From: Eupeodes corollae
Lineage: Eukaryota > Arthropoda > Insecta > Diptera > Syrphidae
DNA length: 64,000 nt
Assembly: GCF_945859685.1 (NCBI RefSeq)
Contig: NC_079147.1
Span: 48,552,177-48,616,176, forward strand
Reading direction: 5' to 3'
Made by a program: the position numbers and the translations under genes. The notes below the pieces were generated by a model. The model made no database searches, was not told where the DNA came from, and saw only the letters and a program-made list of their open reading frames with translations. Numbering within the stretch: the first letter of the stretch is position 1; each line of letters begins with the position of its first letter. Of this stretch, positions 32,170 through 44,208 are shown piece by piece.

Positions 32170-32937
32170 TAGCCAATGCCTTACCAGAATATAGATTCTC
32201 ACATTTGGACTCAAGTCCAAATCCAGAAATAAACTATTTCTTTGAAAAAGACTGTGAATGCGTGAAACTAAGAGACTGTAAGACTATGATTACACTTGCA
32301 ATAAAATCTCAATCATCTGAAAAAGTTTATATTTACGATAAAATACGAAAGGCTTCGTGTGGTTTTGATGATAATCACCCACTCGTTTGTTGTCCATCAT
32401 CCGACGAGAATAACTATTCCCCTCATGAATTCGAAGAAGAAGACGAAGATGAAAAGCCCTGGATATGGGATACCACCAAATTAAACAACAATAAATATTT
32501 CTTGGAAAATAGCAAAAAAAAGAAAATTATTCCAAAATTTAATTACGGTTTCGAAGAATTCCCGGGCTATGAACAAAATCTAGTGGATTTTGAAGATCCT
32601 CACACAAGAAAGAATTGCCCCCCATCTTTCGAGGATGGATTTGAGGACGAAATCAACATCAATTCGAGAAGGAAGCAATTTAAACCTATTATTGATCCAC
32701 ATGGTTATGACAGTTTTGATGCTCTCTACGGTTATCCAGCTCCCAGTGGGTTTAAGTTTTCAAAACTAGATCCAACAGTTGAGCCACCAGTAACGAAACG
32801 AATCGAAATTGATTACAAATCTAAGCAATTGAACTCGGAGTACTGTGGACTCTCAGTGAACACACGAATCGTTGGTGGAAAAGATAGCGGACCTGGCCAA
32901 TTTCCATGGATAGCCCGAGTTGGATATAAAAACAAGA
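32170..32937 (+). CDS. Exon 2, copy 1: clip domain, linker and activation site
   Basis: Preceded by a strong polypyrimidine tract and TTCCAG; followed by GTAAGT at 32938. The 768 nt begin in phase 1 and end in phase 1. Encoded: ANALPEYRF (signal-peptide end and mature start); the clip domain from DCECVKLRDC to ASCGF and VCCPSS; an acidic linker (EEEDEDE, FEDGFEDE); EYCGLSVNTR/IVGG and QFPWIARVGYK. The CGL cysteine would tether the light chain to the catalytic chain. The open frame extends upstream to an ATG at 32037, with another at 32115 whose peptide also looks like a signal sequence, so an unspliced 5' end is the alternative. No catalytic exons follow before copy 2. Confidence 0.75.
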
Positions 32938-32962
32938 GTAAGTAAATTGAAGAAACGTCTTT

Positions 32963-33547
32963 TTATTTCATAATATTCAAACTATCAACAATAAATCGCA
33001 TATTTCTGGCTAGTGAAACACCAATAACAAACAGCAAAGCACTCTTTAGCAATGACTTTGTCGATTTGTCCATATGCATTAGGCTATCAAGTTGGCTTGA
33101 AACGCTTTGCAAGCTTAATGATGACGGAGCTGAAGCTAGTGGAACTGGTTGATGATTTCTGGGTGATTTTGATGTTGTGCTTGGTTTAGATTCATAATCT
33201 TGGGATTGTATCAATGTTGATGGCTTTGATTTAATGCGCTTAAGATCTGGTTTTGTTTCTGAGTTAACGTTTGATGGATATGGTGCTGTTGACTGCTGTG
33301 CCTCTGGCTCAGGAATCAAAGCATCTAACTTGCTTTGTGATTTGGATGTTGTGTTTGGTCTAGATTCACTTTTCTGTGAACATATCGATGATGATGACTG
33401 TAATTCTGAGCGCTTAAGATCTGATATTGGTTTTGATTTGAGGTTTGATAGACTTGTTATACATGGTGGTCTTGGCTGACATGGGTCACACTTTAAATGG
33501 TTAGATTTGCTCGTAATGCTCATAGTACCCTCTTTAATTTTCTTGAT
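32963..33547 (-). CDS. Nested antisense gene, hypothetical tail-anchored protein (copy 1)
   Basis: A minus-strand exon starts at 33547 after an acceptor (TTTTTTGCTTTTGCAG). A donor GTACAAGT at 33616 upstream would give a 69-nt intron, a typical insect size. The first ATG inside the exon is at 33523 (MSITSKSNHL), giving 186 residues; the longer frame starting at 33559 would run through the acceptor. The protein is Ser/Lys/Pro-rich and disordered, with degenerate repeats of the type SKPST/TTSKS, and ends in one hydrophobic segment (SLLKSALLFVIGVSLA) and a short basic tail, as in tail-anchored membrane proteins. AATAAA overlaps the stop codon. It lies tail-to-tail, 25 bp from protease exon 2. 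Family not recognised. Confidence 0.45.
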   Translation of the reverse strand: MKKIKEGTMSITSKSNHLKCDPCQPRPPCITSLSNLKSKPISDLKRSELQSSSSICSQKSESRPNTTSKSQSKLDALIPEPEAQQSTAPYPSNVNSETKPDLKRIKSKPSTLIQSQDYESKPSTTSKSPRNHQPVPLASAPSSLSLQSVSSQLDSLMHMDKSTKSLLKSALLFVIGVSLARNMRFIVDSLNIMK

Positions 33548-34309
33548 CTGCAAAAGCAAAAAAGATTAATTTTGACTTCAATTTTATTTTTTTATAATTG
33601 AGTGCAATACTTGTACCGAAGAAACAATGGAAATATCCGATTTCAATTTCTGAATATTGTTTATGATTTCGATTTATTGTTCGCAGCGTGTTTAGATTTA
33701 CATTATTTTATGTGACTTGTATTGTATAAAATTGTTAGGTTTATGAAAAGTATTCAAAGCGTCTTACACGATGTTTTCATATTAATGATGAAGAGGCATC
33801 GCATCTTGCAGGCCTTAAATTAATATCGAAGTACGGAAAATTGTTATTTTGAAATAAAAATGCATGCATATGTTGCAGCTTGCAGAACGTCAATTTAACT
33901 TGTGTAATAGATTATTATTTACGGTATAGGAAATTGGAAAATTGAAAGATTTACTGAGAGTATCTTTTAATTAATAAAATACACTACTGGGTCACACCAA
34001 ACGTATTCTTTTTCTTTTAAGGCTATACAATTTTTCGGCATTGGACATTTGAGCATAATATTTGTAGTAGTAGTATCTAATCAAACCTTGAGCTAGAATT
34101 ATTAAAAACTATTTAAAAGCTGTACACGGCTTACAGATAATTGTTATCAGTTGTTTTGAAATCAAGACTTGATCGTAAGGTAAGTTTTTAGGCTGTATGC
34201 GAATTACGTCTAAATATTGGATATATTTTGACAGTAGCGTGGTGAATAAAACTAAATTGTGAACAAAAAAAACAAAAATAAGATGTTTCTTTGAAAACCA
34301 ATTCAAAAA

Positions 34310-35575
34310 ACTTAACAGTTTTGCGCTCTTTTACCAAAACGTAAGGGGACTTCGTAAAAAGTCTGCTTACATTTTTCTAAACTCCCAATTATTTCCACAC
34401 GACGTATTAGTTTTTACAGAAACGAGGCATAATTCAAGATTTTCCGCCGACACTGAACTTTTTAGTCAAGAGTTCGAAGTTTACAGATGTTGTTGATAAT
34501 GCAAAGGATTTAGGTGGAGGTGTTCTCATAGCGGTAAAAAATACATATTTCTCTTCTTCTGTATCTTTTCCATTTGAATTATCAATTGAACTGGTATGTG
34601 TACAGATAATGATACATACTAATACCATTTTCATTTTAAACGTCTACATTCCTCAAAAAAGTTTGGAGTCTGTTTATAACGATCTCTCCTTGGCATTAGA
34701 CTATCTTATAAATTTTTCCAGCTTCGACCCCAATATTTTACTTCTTTGATTAAGTTTATTTGTAGACCAATTTGTCAATAATTGTGATTAGTGGTAGTAT
34801 AAGTATAGTTTTCCTCTAATCACTATTTTACTCTTAGGTGATTTTAATTTACCACTCATTGACTTGATTCTATTCGAAGACGAATCCCGCCTTAAAGCCT
34901 CTCCTTATTCTTCACAATTTTAACTATCTCTTCTCGTCCTTCTTACTGACTTACAGAAAACAAGCTGTATTAAAAACTCAAAAAATCTAATTCTCGATTT
35001 AGTCTTTTCTTGTGACGCTATTAGTACTCTTGTTTTAGAAACTAGATCAGGAATTACTAATATTGATAAATATCACCCCGATTTGGAAATTTTTTTTAAC
35101 AAAAGGTGATTAACCTTACTGAACACAGTAATTCTTTTAATTACTTTTATAATTTTGATTTAAGAAAAGCTAATTTCTAGCAGTTGCCTGAAGAATTAAC
35201 CATTTTTGGAATTGCTGATGCATTAGCATTTTCTAACATTGACGAAGCAGTTTCAACTTTTTATAAGATCCTTAATTATTGTTTGGAAAAAAATGTACCC
35301 TTAAAGAAATCAAGAAATACAAACTTTAGTCGTTCTGGTACACGAAAAAATTGAGTTTACTGCGTAAAAAAAATAAGACATGGAAAACGTATCTCAAAAC
35401 TCTGTCTCCAATCAACTTCTCTTTTTATGTTGAACTCTTTAACCAATTTAAGTCTCTCTCTAATTTTGTATGTGCTTGTATTGTTACTGATATGGGCACC
35501 TCTTTGAAAGAGGATCTTACAATATTTTGGAATTTTGTAAACTCACTCTGTAACTCTTGAATTGGCTATTCACGT
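34310..35575 (+). pseudogene. LINE endonuclease remnant (Jockey-like), copy 1
   Basis: Plus-strand pieces in changing frames read YQNVRGLRKKSAYIF, DVLVFTETRHNS, DLGGGVLIAVKN, FILNVYIPQKSLES, LGDFNLPLIDLILF and NLILDLVFS, the ordered motifs of a LINE AP-endonuclease. LRKKNKTWKTYLKTLS follows, leading toward an RT that is missing. Stops and frameshifts are frequent; it is an old fragment in intron 2. Confidence 0.75.
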
Positions 35576-35965
35576 TAACCTTTTCCTTTAAATAATTCCA
35601 AAGCAAAAGGTCCAACGGTGTCAAATCACATGATCTTGATTTTGTAGCGCAAAAAAACCATTGTTTCGTTAGCTGTATGACAAGTGGCATCATCGTGTTG
35701 AAACCACATATCTACCTCATCATTGAAGATGATTTTCTTCGAAAATTGTTTCTATTTCTTGCTACCATTTTGACCCTTGACGACCCGACGCTAAAATGGT
35801 CAAGAAGCTTTAGTTCTTGGGTCAATTGTAACTTGTAAGCGAGTAAATGCAAGACATAATGCTTAATTTTCATCAACAACGATCGTGATAGGTGCAATTT
35901 TTGGACACGACTACGATTTGAGGTGAACTGTTCTTAAGTCACACTATCACGAAAAGCAGCAATAA
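35576..35965 (-). pseudogene. DD41D transposase fragment, old copy 1
   Basis: Sequence such as CCAACGGTGTCAAATCACAT and ATCGTGTTGAAACCACATAT aligns with copy A around 26595 and 26715, in the same orientation. It is heavily diverged and internally deleted, so it predates copies A-C. Confidence 0.6.
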
Positions 35966-36218
35966 ATTATGCAGTACTATTTTAAAATAAGCCTGAATAG
36001 CGTAAACGCGTTGCTCGATTTTGAATCTTTCCATTCCTCATGAGATAGTCTGAAATTGAGAAACGTCAAATGAATTGCAGAGAAAACTCTACGCTTAAGT
36101 GTGGTTTACATTCAATAACGGCCCTTAAAATACAACCACCCTTTAGAAATTTTGTTTATAAATTAAAGGGCTTTGAAAATTTAAATGGCATATACATTTT
36201 TAAAGACGTGGCTCCCAG

Positions 36219-37684
36219 CCAAAATGATGCACTCAATTTCTTTGCTGAAAAATTTAAATAACAAGGGAACCACTTGAAAATGAAAAGAAAACCATACTTT
36301 ATATAATTTATTAAGTTTATTCTTATGATGGTTTTAACGAAAAATGAAGAATTTATAAATTTTTAATAGCTTAACCAGTCATAATAATTATCTTGTTTAG
36401 AAACAATGTCTCAGCTAAAATGATGATGACTTTGTTGTATAACGAAATTGAAGTAGCAGCTCGTTTTCGATTTCATATCTAAATGGGACGCCATACGAGT
36501 ATTGAAACCAGAGAATTAATAATTAAACATTTTAGAGATGGAAAAACCCAACGTAAAATTGCAGAAATGGTAAAAATTAGTTTTTCAACAGTGCAACATA
36601 TAATTGAACGTTATGTCCGTGAAAATCAAGTGGTCAGTTAGGCAAAAGAAGCTCCAAATAAAATATTTTCCGATAGTGATTGCCGATGGATTGTAAGAAA
36701 AGTGAAGGAAGATCCTACCTCAAGTGCACTAAAATTAGCCCAAGATGCAGACAAATATTTACATAAAAAGTGCGGGGCTGAGACAATACGCCGTATTTTA
36801 AGAGATGCCGATTTTAATGGAAGGAGTGTCCGAAAAAAGCCCTTCATCAAATTTGCTCGTGAGCATCTTAACATGGACGAATTTTTTTTTTTGGAACACC
36901 GTAATGTTTGCTGATGAAAGTAAATTTAATCTTCACGGATCGGATGGTGAGGGGTACGTTTGAAGGCAACTAAATACGGAGATCCAGCCGAGAATTTACG
37001 TGATACAGTGAAACACGGTGCAGGGCATGTTATGGTGTGGGGCTGTATGTCTTCAGCTGGTGAAGGAAACCTGGTTTTTATCGAAGGTTATATGAACAAA
37101 AACATGTATCTAGATATTTTGAAGCAAAACTTGTTGCAAAGTGCTGAAAAACTAAACATAAAGAACAACTTTCGACTATGTCAAGATAACGACCCCAAAC
37201 ACAAGTCTGGCATTGTGCAAACTTGGTTAATCTGGATCTGCCCTCATGTCATGCAACCGCCTACCTAGTCGCCAGACCTAAATGCCATCGAAAATTTATG
37301 GTCGAAGCTGGAGCGCGAAATTCGAAAACATGCGAATTCATCCAAGGAAGATTTAAAAAGGCACTTTTGGAAGAATAGGGCACCATATCCTCGAAATGCA
37401 CCGCAAAGCTTGTTAAATCAATGTCAAAGACGCTGGAGACAGTGCTTAGGCAAAAAGAGTATCCGACGAAATACTAAGAAAATTGTACGGGTTTTTTCCA
37501 CTTAACTTAACACATTGCATCATTTTAGCTAAACAAAAAAATGAAATAAAAACACTTTATTTTTTTTTAGAACCACCAATTAAATAAACTTAATAAATAA
37601 CATAACGCGTGGTTTTCTTTTCATTTCGGTGTGGTTCCTTATTTATTTAAATTTTTGATTAAAGAAATTGAGTGCATCATTTTA
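36219..37684 (+). mobile_element. Tc1-like transposon with IR/DR ends, copy 1
   Basis: Long imperfect terminal inverted repeats: AAAATGATGCACTCAATTTC at 36221 and its complement ending near 37684, continuing inward through GGGAACCAC and GAAAATGAAAAGAAAACCA. Each end contains two copies of an AGC(T/C)AAAATGATG word: outer at 36217 and 37674, inner at 36413 and 37517. This is the inverted-repeat/direct-repeat arrangement of Sleeping Beauty- and Minos-type elements, where each end has two transposase sites. Length is about 1.47 kb. A right flanking TA is visible; the left one has decayed. Confidence 0.75.
36483..37505 (+). pseudogene. Tc1-like transposase, broken (copy 1)
   Basis: Starts MGRHTSIETRELIIKHF with a paired-type helix-turn-helix (TQRKIAEMVKISFSTVQHI). 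It then runs KCGAETIRRILRDADFNG, FADESKFNL (first Asp), GHVMVWGCMSSAGEGNL, CQDNDPKHKS (second Asp) and SPDLNAIENLWSKLE (third acidic residue, Glu), ending VRVFST. In-frame stops occur after the QVVS segment, near 36959 and at 37267, with a poly-T frameshift near 36885. All catalytic residues are still readable but no product is possible. Confidence 0.8.
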
Positions 37685-37789
37685 CGTATACTTATTTTTC
37701 AAGTGAACATATATTTTTAAATATTAAGAAATAGGTATCTACTATTTTTAAACAGAATCTTTGAATACAGTAGGAAGTTCGTGAGATCC

Positions 37790-38230
37790 AATGAATGGCT
37801 TTCAATACAAAAAAACAATGGTGGAAACTACTATAAACCATGCGTTTATGATTCTATGGGACTAAGCTTCCGTAAGCTTTTCCATTTATACTATTTTGTT
37901 GGGCTTATTCCGAGTAGTTCGAAAATAGTGTTTGTTCAGCCAATCCCGAAAAAAAGAGCCTCCTTCTTCACATTATCGTCCCTAACAACGTCCAACTTCC
38001 AAAGCTTTTTAAAGACCAGCTTTGGTTCATCTCATCGAACAGTACAACAAATCTTTACATCGTTTTGGAGAAAGTAAAATTATTGAACTAGATATTTCAA
38101 AGGCATTTGATAAGGCCTGAAATCTTGCTCCTTTATCGAAATCGCGTTCCTTAGGTATGGACGAACCCCTTCTTTGTTCGATTAGGAGTTTTCAATATAA
38201 GTGGCTTTAGACAGATTCTGAAGTGCCCTG
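37790..38230 (+). pseudogene. LINE reverse transcriptase fragment, copy 1
   Basis: Plus-strand RKLFHLYYFVGLIPSS, KIVFVQPIPKK and then, in another frame, HRFGESKIIELDISKAFDKA. These match the minus-strand LINE at 61.1-61.8 kb (LCKLFYLSYSTGLFPSGWKT, HRFGESTSIALDISKTFDR). It is short, with stops throughout. Confidence 0.65.
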
Positions 38231-38261
38231 GAGCTCCGTATTGTCTCATACCATCTCTCTT

Positions 38262-39482
38262 CTTTTAACTTCCCATAGGAAGTAATTGTAATCGGTCCGA
38301 TTCGTCGAATTGAAAGTTTTGACATTTCTCGACGTTTTAAGGTTACCAGAGTAGAAATAAATGATTTTTAGAGAGATGTCTGTGCTTGCCTGTGTACGTA
38401 CGTTCGTACGTCGTGCGCTTGTGATTTTTTGTCGTCCATATCTCAAAACCCAGCGAAGATATCGACTTCAAATAAATGTTGTTATACAGATAAAAATACA
38501 GAACGATCCAGAAAGGACTTTCAACCCTAAATATTTCACGAACCAATAACGACGGTAACTTGAAATAAATTTTAAATTATATATTGTAACGTAATACTAA
38601 ACTACTATACTTTTGGAAAACATTTCAGTCAAGGGGTTTCTTTTATAAATAAAAAAAAAACTAAAAAAAATGTTTTTCACATCGAAAATTTTACGAACAA
38701 AAAACAATTTTGTGCAATGAAGAATAGCGTTTTTAACAACTGATCCAATTTTGAGAAAAATCGAATTGACAGTTTTTTATACAAAATAAAAAGATAAAAA
38801 AAAAATTACTCAAAGTTAGTAAAAATTCACTTTCGACTTAAATATGTTTTTTAAAAATTTGAGATTATGGCTTTTAACTATTTTTTTCTTATAAGAAATA
38901 TTGTTTTAACATTCGGAAAAATTTTCAGGAAAATCGAATTGATAGTTTTTTTTTATAAAAATAAAAACCTAAAAAAACTAATAAAAGTTGGTAAAAATTG
39001 ATTTTCGATTCAAATATCTTTTAAAACTCTGAGATGTGGCCTTAAAATTATTTAATCTTTTAAAGGATTTTGTTTTAAACATTCAGTAAAATGTTGGTAA
39101 AAATTACAAAAAATAAAAACTTGAAACTAATCTTATCTTATAAGAAATATTGTTTTCAACATTCGATAACATTTTGAGACAAATCGAATTGACAGTTTTC
39201 TTACAAAAAAAAATACTAAAAGTTGGTAAAAATTCAATTTCGACTTAAATATCTTTTCAAAAATTTAAAATATTGGCTTCAAAATTATTTTTTCTCACAG
39301 AAAATATTGTTTTCGATTTTCAGTAAATTTTTTATAAAAATTCAACAGTCCGTTTTTTCATACAAAAATAAAATCTAAAAAAAATAGTACGCAAATTTGG
39401 TAAAAATTGATGTGCAGTTCTCGATATCTCATGAACAATAGAATTTATTATTTTCAAATTAATTTCATTTATCCAATTTGTA
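38262..39482. repeat. Satellite-bearing dispersed element, left part (copy 1)
   Basis: A second element of the 29037 type: TAACTTCCCATAGGAAG start, GTACGTACGTTCGTACGT microsatellite, then three or four 173-bp-type units (AATTGACAG near 38764, 38937 as a variant, 39187). It runs into transposon B at 39483. In the right-hand arrangement the same element continues beyond transposon C to about 53600, so the DD41D element originally inserted into it. Confidence 0.7.
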
Positions 39483-40451
39483 AAGGGTGTCCCAAAATTA
39501 ACGCAAGATTTGAATTAAATAGAAAACGCCATTTTTAGTCTTTTGATAGTTATATTTTTACTGACTCGTAAAGTACATAGGATAGTGTTATCTATGGAAT
39601 AACATCTTGTAACCGTCTTGTTGAAATAACATATTGGACACATCAATATCATCCAATTTTGGCAGAAAGAACTGTGTAATCATGTCGCGATATCGAGCAG
39701 CAGTAACAGTCACATATTTCAAAAAAATATGGCCCAATTATGCCTGAAGCCCAAAATCCACACCATACAGTCACGCGTTGTGGATGGATTTGTTTTTCGA
39801 CAATCACATGTGGGTTCTCGGAACCCCAAATGCGGCAATTTTGGCGATTGACAAAGCCATCAAGATGAAAATGTGCTTCATCGCTTAGGATGATTTTGCT
39901 CGAAAAATCAGGGTCCATTTGTTGATGTTCAATAATCCATTCAACGAACTCTCTTCCCTGTCCATGGTCATTAGGCTTCAATTGTTGAATTTTGTAAGCA
40001 TGAAGACACAGATCTTTGGTGAGTATACGCTGTAGAGAGGTTCTTGAAATTTGCAATTCTTGTCCACGACGTCGAATTGAGGTTCCTGGATTGTCAGCAA
40101 CACTCTCACGCACTGCTTCGACATTCACATTTGAACGGCTTGTTTTTGGACGACCAGTGTGTTTGGCCTCTCCAACGGATCCAGTCTCCATGAATTTTTT
40201 AATTAATCTCTTCACAGTTGACGAAGTTAAAACACTATTCCGACCATATTTTGTATGAAATTTTCGAACTTTTTTCACTATTTTTAAAAATATTCTTTTA
40301 TAATGAAGACACGTTGTTCTATCGTGTAACGCTCCATTTTTTATAATCCTGTACTGTTAGCTGTCAAATTGCTTTTTTTTTCAGGGTTGCCAACACTTCA
40401 CTGCACAAATGGCGGCAAATTCAAATCTTGCGTTAATTTTGGGACACCCTT
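39483..40451 (-). mobile_element. DD41D transposon, copy B (hybrid at duplication junction)
   Basis: Internally deleted relative to copy A (about 305 bp at the left, two smaller gaps near 39713 and 39987). Left of 39990 it shares every diagnostic difference with copy C: AACGCAAG at the left end, TTGTGGATGG near 39780, CTTCCCTGTCC near 39955 and the 9-bp gap at 39987. From 40168 rightward it matches copy A: GGCCTCTCC not GGCGTCTCC, the TTATAATG and ACGTTG forms, and CATTTTTTATAATCC. The switch lies within 39990-40168. The truncated transposase (open 39649-40278) lacks its N-terminus, second and third Asp region and is dead. Confidence 0.9.
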
Positions 40452-41914
40452 TACAAATTGCTTGTTAATGGTTCTAACAAAATTATAAGTATCAAGGAAA
40501 TGTATTAGCACTTTCTCTTAATCATAAACTACACCTGATTTGACAGCACTCTTAATTACATTTAATAATTCGTTTGAAGAAAAAGAACAAATAAAAACAA
40601 TTCTTCCATTAGTACGGCTTTCATCAGACTCAAATGTGACTTTTATTTAAATAATCTGACAAAAGTAGAATTTTGTGGTTGATCGTAAAGTATTTTTCCG
40701 CTTATACAAGAAATATTTTAGTAATATAAGATGCAAGAAATTTTAAGAATTTCAATCTTGAAAAACCGACAATAAGCCATAACAAAACGTTTAACCAGTT
40801 AACTTGGATATGGTCAAGAATTATCTAAATGCTATTCAATGTCACAAATCTTATAATCTTATAATATTTAATTAATAAAATATACAAAAATTATGTACAT
40901 TTAAGTTTATTTTATTAAAAGAAACAATTGGTCTTTGATAATTTAGTTTTCTTAAAAGCTTTATAGGATTAAAGCTTGCTCAATTTTTCAAGAATAAATC
41001 AATAAACCCACTTTGGATGTTTGAACTTCACAACTAATAATAAATATTTTAATTTTTGTATATAATACTCATTTGAGTAACAATAGATACTTTTTTATAT
41101 TAATTGTAAGCGTGACCTACTGTAAGGGCATAAATATTCAAATATAAAATCAATTAGATTAAATATATGTATCTATTATTTGTATTGTTATCGACTTCTT
41201 TTTAGATAAATTAATTAGGCATTTTTAATACGAATTAAATTTTTGACCTTTTTTTTTAATTTCAAATTAAATAATTTGCATTTTGAATATTTGTTGAATT
41301 AAAATGATTGGCTTGAAAAAATAGTTAAAAATGAAAATGCATTTTTGTGTTTTTCGAGATTAAAAATAATAAGAAAAAACAACCTAAAGAGCGGTGCATA
41401 CTATCTTAAACTAAACTTTTGTAAAATTTCAATTCGACACCTCATGGGGTCAATGATTTGCGTCAAATGTGTTTTTATGATCATATTTCCCTTAGTGCAC
41501 CCATAATAAAAACAAATTATTAATATAACATTAATCATGCTTTTTAAATTACAAACATAGATCTCTTTTAATTGTTAATACGACTTACAGAACAAAAGCC
41601 GCAAATTAAATGACTAATGAACGCGCTGAATAAGTAGCAAAAATATTCTATTTTTCTTAAAACTTTAAATACGGGATTTCATTTGATTATTTACTTGTGA
41701 GTTGTTTATAAAAATTTGCATTTTTAGATAATTTTAAAGAAGTATAGACTTTTGATATTTATATGGAGATGTTAGCAAAACAAGAGTGTGGGTTTACCGT
41801 TACGCTCTTGATTTTGCTTATATTTTAATTGTTTATTTTGTTTTAAGTCTCATTTCATCACTTAATGTTTTTAAGCTATGAAGAAGAATTTTGAAAACTC
41901 CTTGTAAAATATTT

Positions 41915-43598
41915 TTAACTTCCCATAGGAAGATATTGTAATGGGTCCGATTTGTCAAATTGAAAATTTTGACATTTCTCGACGTTTCAAGGTTACTAAA
42001 GTTGAAATAAAAGATTTTTAGAAAGATGTCTGTGCGTGCGTGTGTACGTACGTTCATACGTCCGTACGTTCGCGACGTTTTTTTCGTCCTCCATAGCTCA
42101 AGAACCAGAAGAGATATCGATTTCAAATAAATTTTGTTATACAGATGATAAGGCAGAAAGATGCAGAAAGGGCTCTCAAGAAAATTGCGTGTGTGTTTTT
42201 TTACCATAGCAGTTTGAAAAAAAAGGTGAAAATTTTGGTTAACCCTAAATATCTTACGAACCAAAAACGCTAGAGACTTGAATTAAATTTTATATAATAT
42301 ATTGTAACGTGATACCAAACAAGTATATTTTTTGAAAAACATCAATATAACGGTTTTTTTATATATCAATAAAACTGAAAAAAAAAAACATTTGGTACCT
42401 CCAACATTTTACGACTGAAATATGATTTCATCTCTAAAACAATTTTGTGCAACGAATAATAATGTTTTTGATATCTGATAAAATTTTGAGAAAAATCTAA
42501 TTGACAGTTTTTTTTTATAAAAAATTAAAATCTAAAAAAACTTATTTTATCTTATGAGGAATATTGTTTTCAACATTTTGAAAAATTTTGAGAAAAATCG
42601 AATTGACAGTTTTTTTACAAAAAAAAAACCTAAAAAAAAATAATAAAAGTTGGTAAAAATTGATTTTCGACTCAAATATCTTTTCAAAACTTTGAGATAT
42701 TGGCTTTAATTTACTTTAATCTTTCAAAAAATATTGTTGTCAACATTCAGTTAAAGTTTGAAAAAAATTGAATTAACAGTTTTTTAACAAAAAAATAAAA
42801 ACCTAAAAAAAAATTTATAAAAGTTGATAAAAATTGATTTTCGACTCAAATATCTTTTCAAAACTTTGAGATAATAGCTTCTAATTAATTTTTTCTTATA
42901 AGAAATATTGTTTTGAACATTAGGACAAATTTTGAGAAAAATCGAATTGACAATTTTTTTTACAAAAAATAAAAACATTAAAACAAAATGTATAAAAGTT
43001 GGTAAAAATTGATTTTCGACTCAAATATTTTTCCAAAAATTGTAAATATTGCTGTCAACATTCAATAAAATTTTGAAAAAAATCGAATTGACAGTTTTTG
43101 TGCAAAAAATTAAAAACCTAATAAAAATTTATAAAAAGTTGGTGAAAATTGATTTTTGACTCAAATATCTTTTCAAAAACTTGAAATATTTTCTTCAAAC
43201 TAATTTTATCTTATAACAAATATTGTTTTCAATATTCGATAAAATTTTGAAAAAAATCGAATTGACAGTTTTTTTTACAAAAAAAACTCTAAAAAAAACA
43301 ATACTAAAACTTGGTAAAAATTTACTTTCGGCTCAAATAGCTTTTCAAAAATTAAAAATATTGGCTTCAAATTTATTTTATTTCACAGAAAATATTGTTT
43401 TCGATATTCAGTAGTTTGTATATAAAAATCCAACAGTCCGTTTTTTCATTAAAAAAAATATACAAAAAATAGTACGTGAATTTGGTAAAAATTGGTACGA
43501 GTACATATAGACAAACTTTGAAGCAAGACAAATCGACAGACGGAATGGGAAGTTATCAGTGTGGGTCGCATCCCAGCCTCTTTTTCCTTACATCTTAT
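41915..43598. repeat. Satellite-bearing dispersed element, second duplicate
   Basis: Duplicate of the element at 29037-30720, with the same palindrome, microsatellite and six degenerate 173-bp-type units. Confidence 0.7.
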
Positions 43599-44057
43599 AT
43601 TCATTAGTAGCCATTGGTCGCGTTCGGCGATCAATCCAATGCTATCTGGATAGGTTTGTGTCAAAAACAAAAATCTTAAACTAGCCGCAAAACATCAGTT
43701 GATAATGTTTAAAGCTAACTTTTGATTTTCTGTTGTTGTGTTGTTGTGTTGTTTTTTGATTGTTTGACTCTTTTCATAGCCGTCAAATTCAAATCCAAAC
43801 AATTTTTAATTTGTCAGATGTTTTAAATAGTAACAAATAATTGTTTTGAAAGTATTTTGAGAATGGATAACAACGAGTGCGGTGCAGCTGCCAAATTCCC
43901 ATTAAATTTTTTTTTTAAATTGTAATAGTATTAATGCGAGGAGAGCTGAATCTGCAGAAAAGTCTAGATCGGAAGATTTGATATTAACTCCAAAATAAAT
44001 CAATTTATTTTGACCAATGGAATGCAAAAACAGAGCAGAATCAGAATCAGAACGGCT

Positions 44058-44208
44058 AATTTGAGAAAGCACTTTTTATGACAAGAATTACTCTTGGAAA
44101 TTTTGCCAATTCCAAGAGGCAGTACCCGTGAAAAAAACTTTAGATGGCATAAGCAGGGATCCAGTCCAACGCACTAACCATCATACCAAGGGTACTACAC
44201 CATTAGTA
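44058..44208 (-). mobile_element. SINE-like fragment, second duplicate
   Basis: Duplicate of the B-box-bearing fragment at 31180-31330. Confidence 0.45.

Larger units (their letters stand above)
27574..39482. repeat. Tandem duplication, copy 1 (between transposons A and B)
   Basis: This 11,909-bp segment recurs at 40452-52360 at a constant offset of 12,878. Every stretch I compared by eye, and every translated open frame, is identical, and the offset never changes, so there are no net indels. It contains exon 2 of the protease, a nested antisense gene, and LINE, Tc1 and satellite-like elements. Copy number in the genome versus assembly error cannot be judged from sequence. Confidence 0.95.

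Noticed and set aside
33548..33559. Upstream start of the nested antisense frame (MLLQIKK)
   Set aside because: These codons span a good splice acceptor; the ATG at 33523 within the exon is the more likely start.
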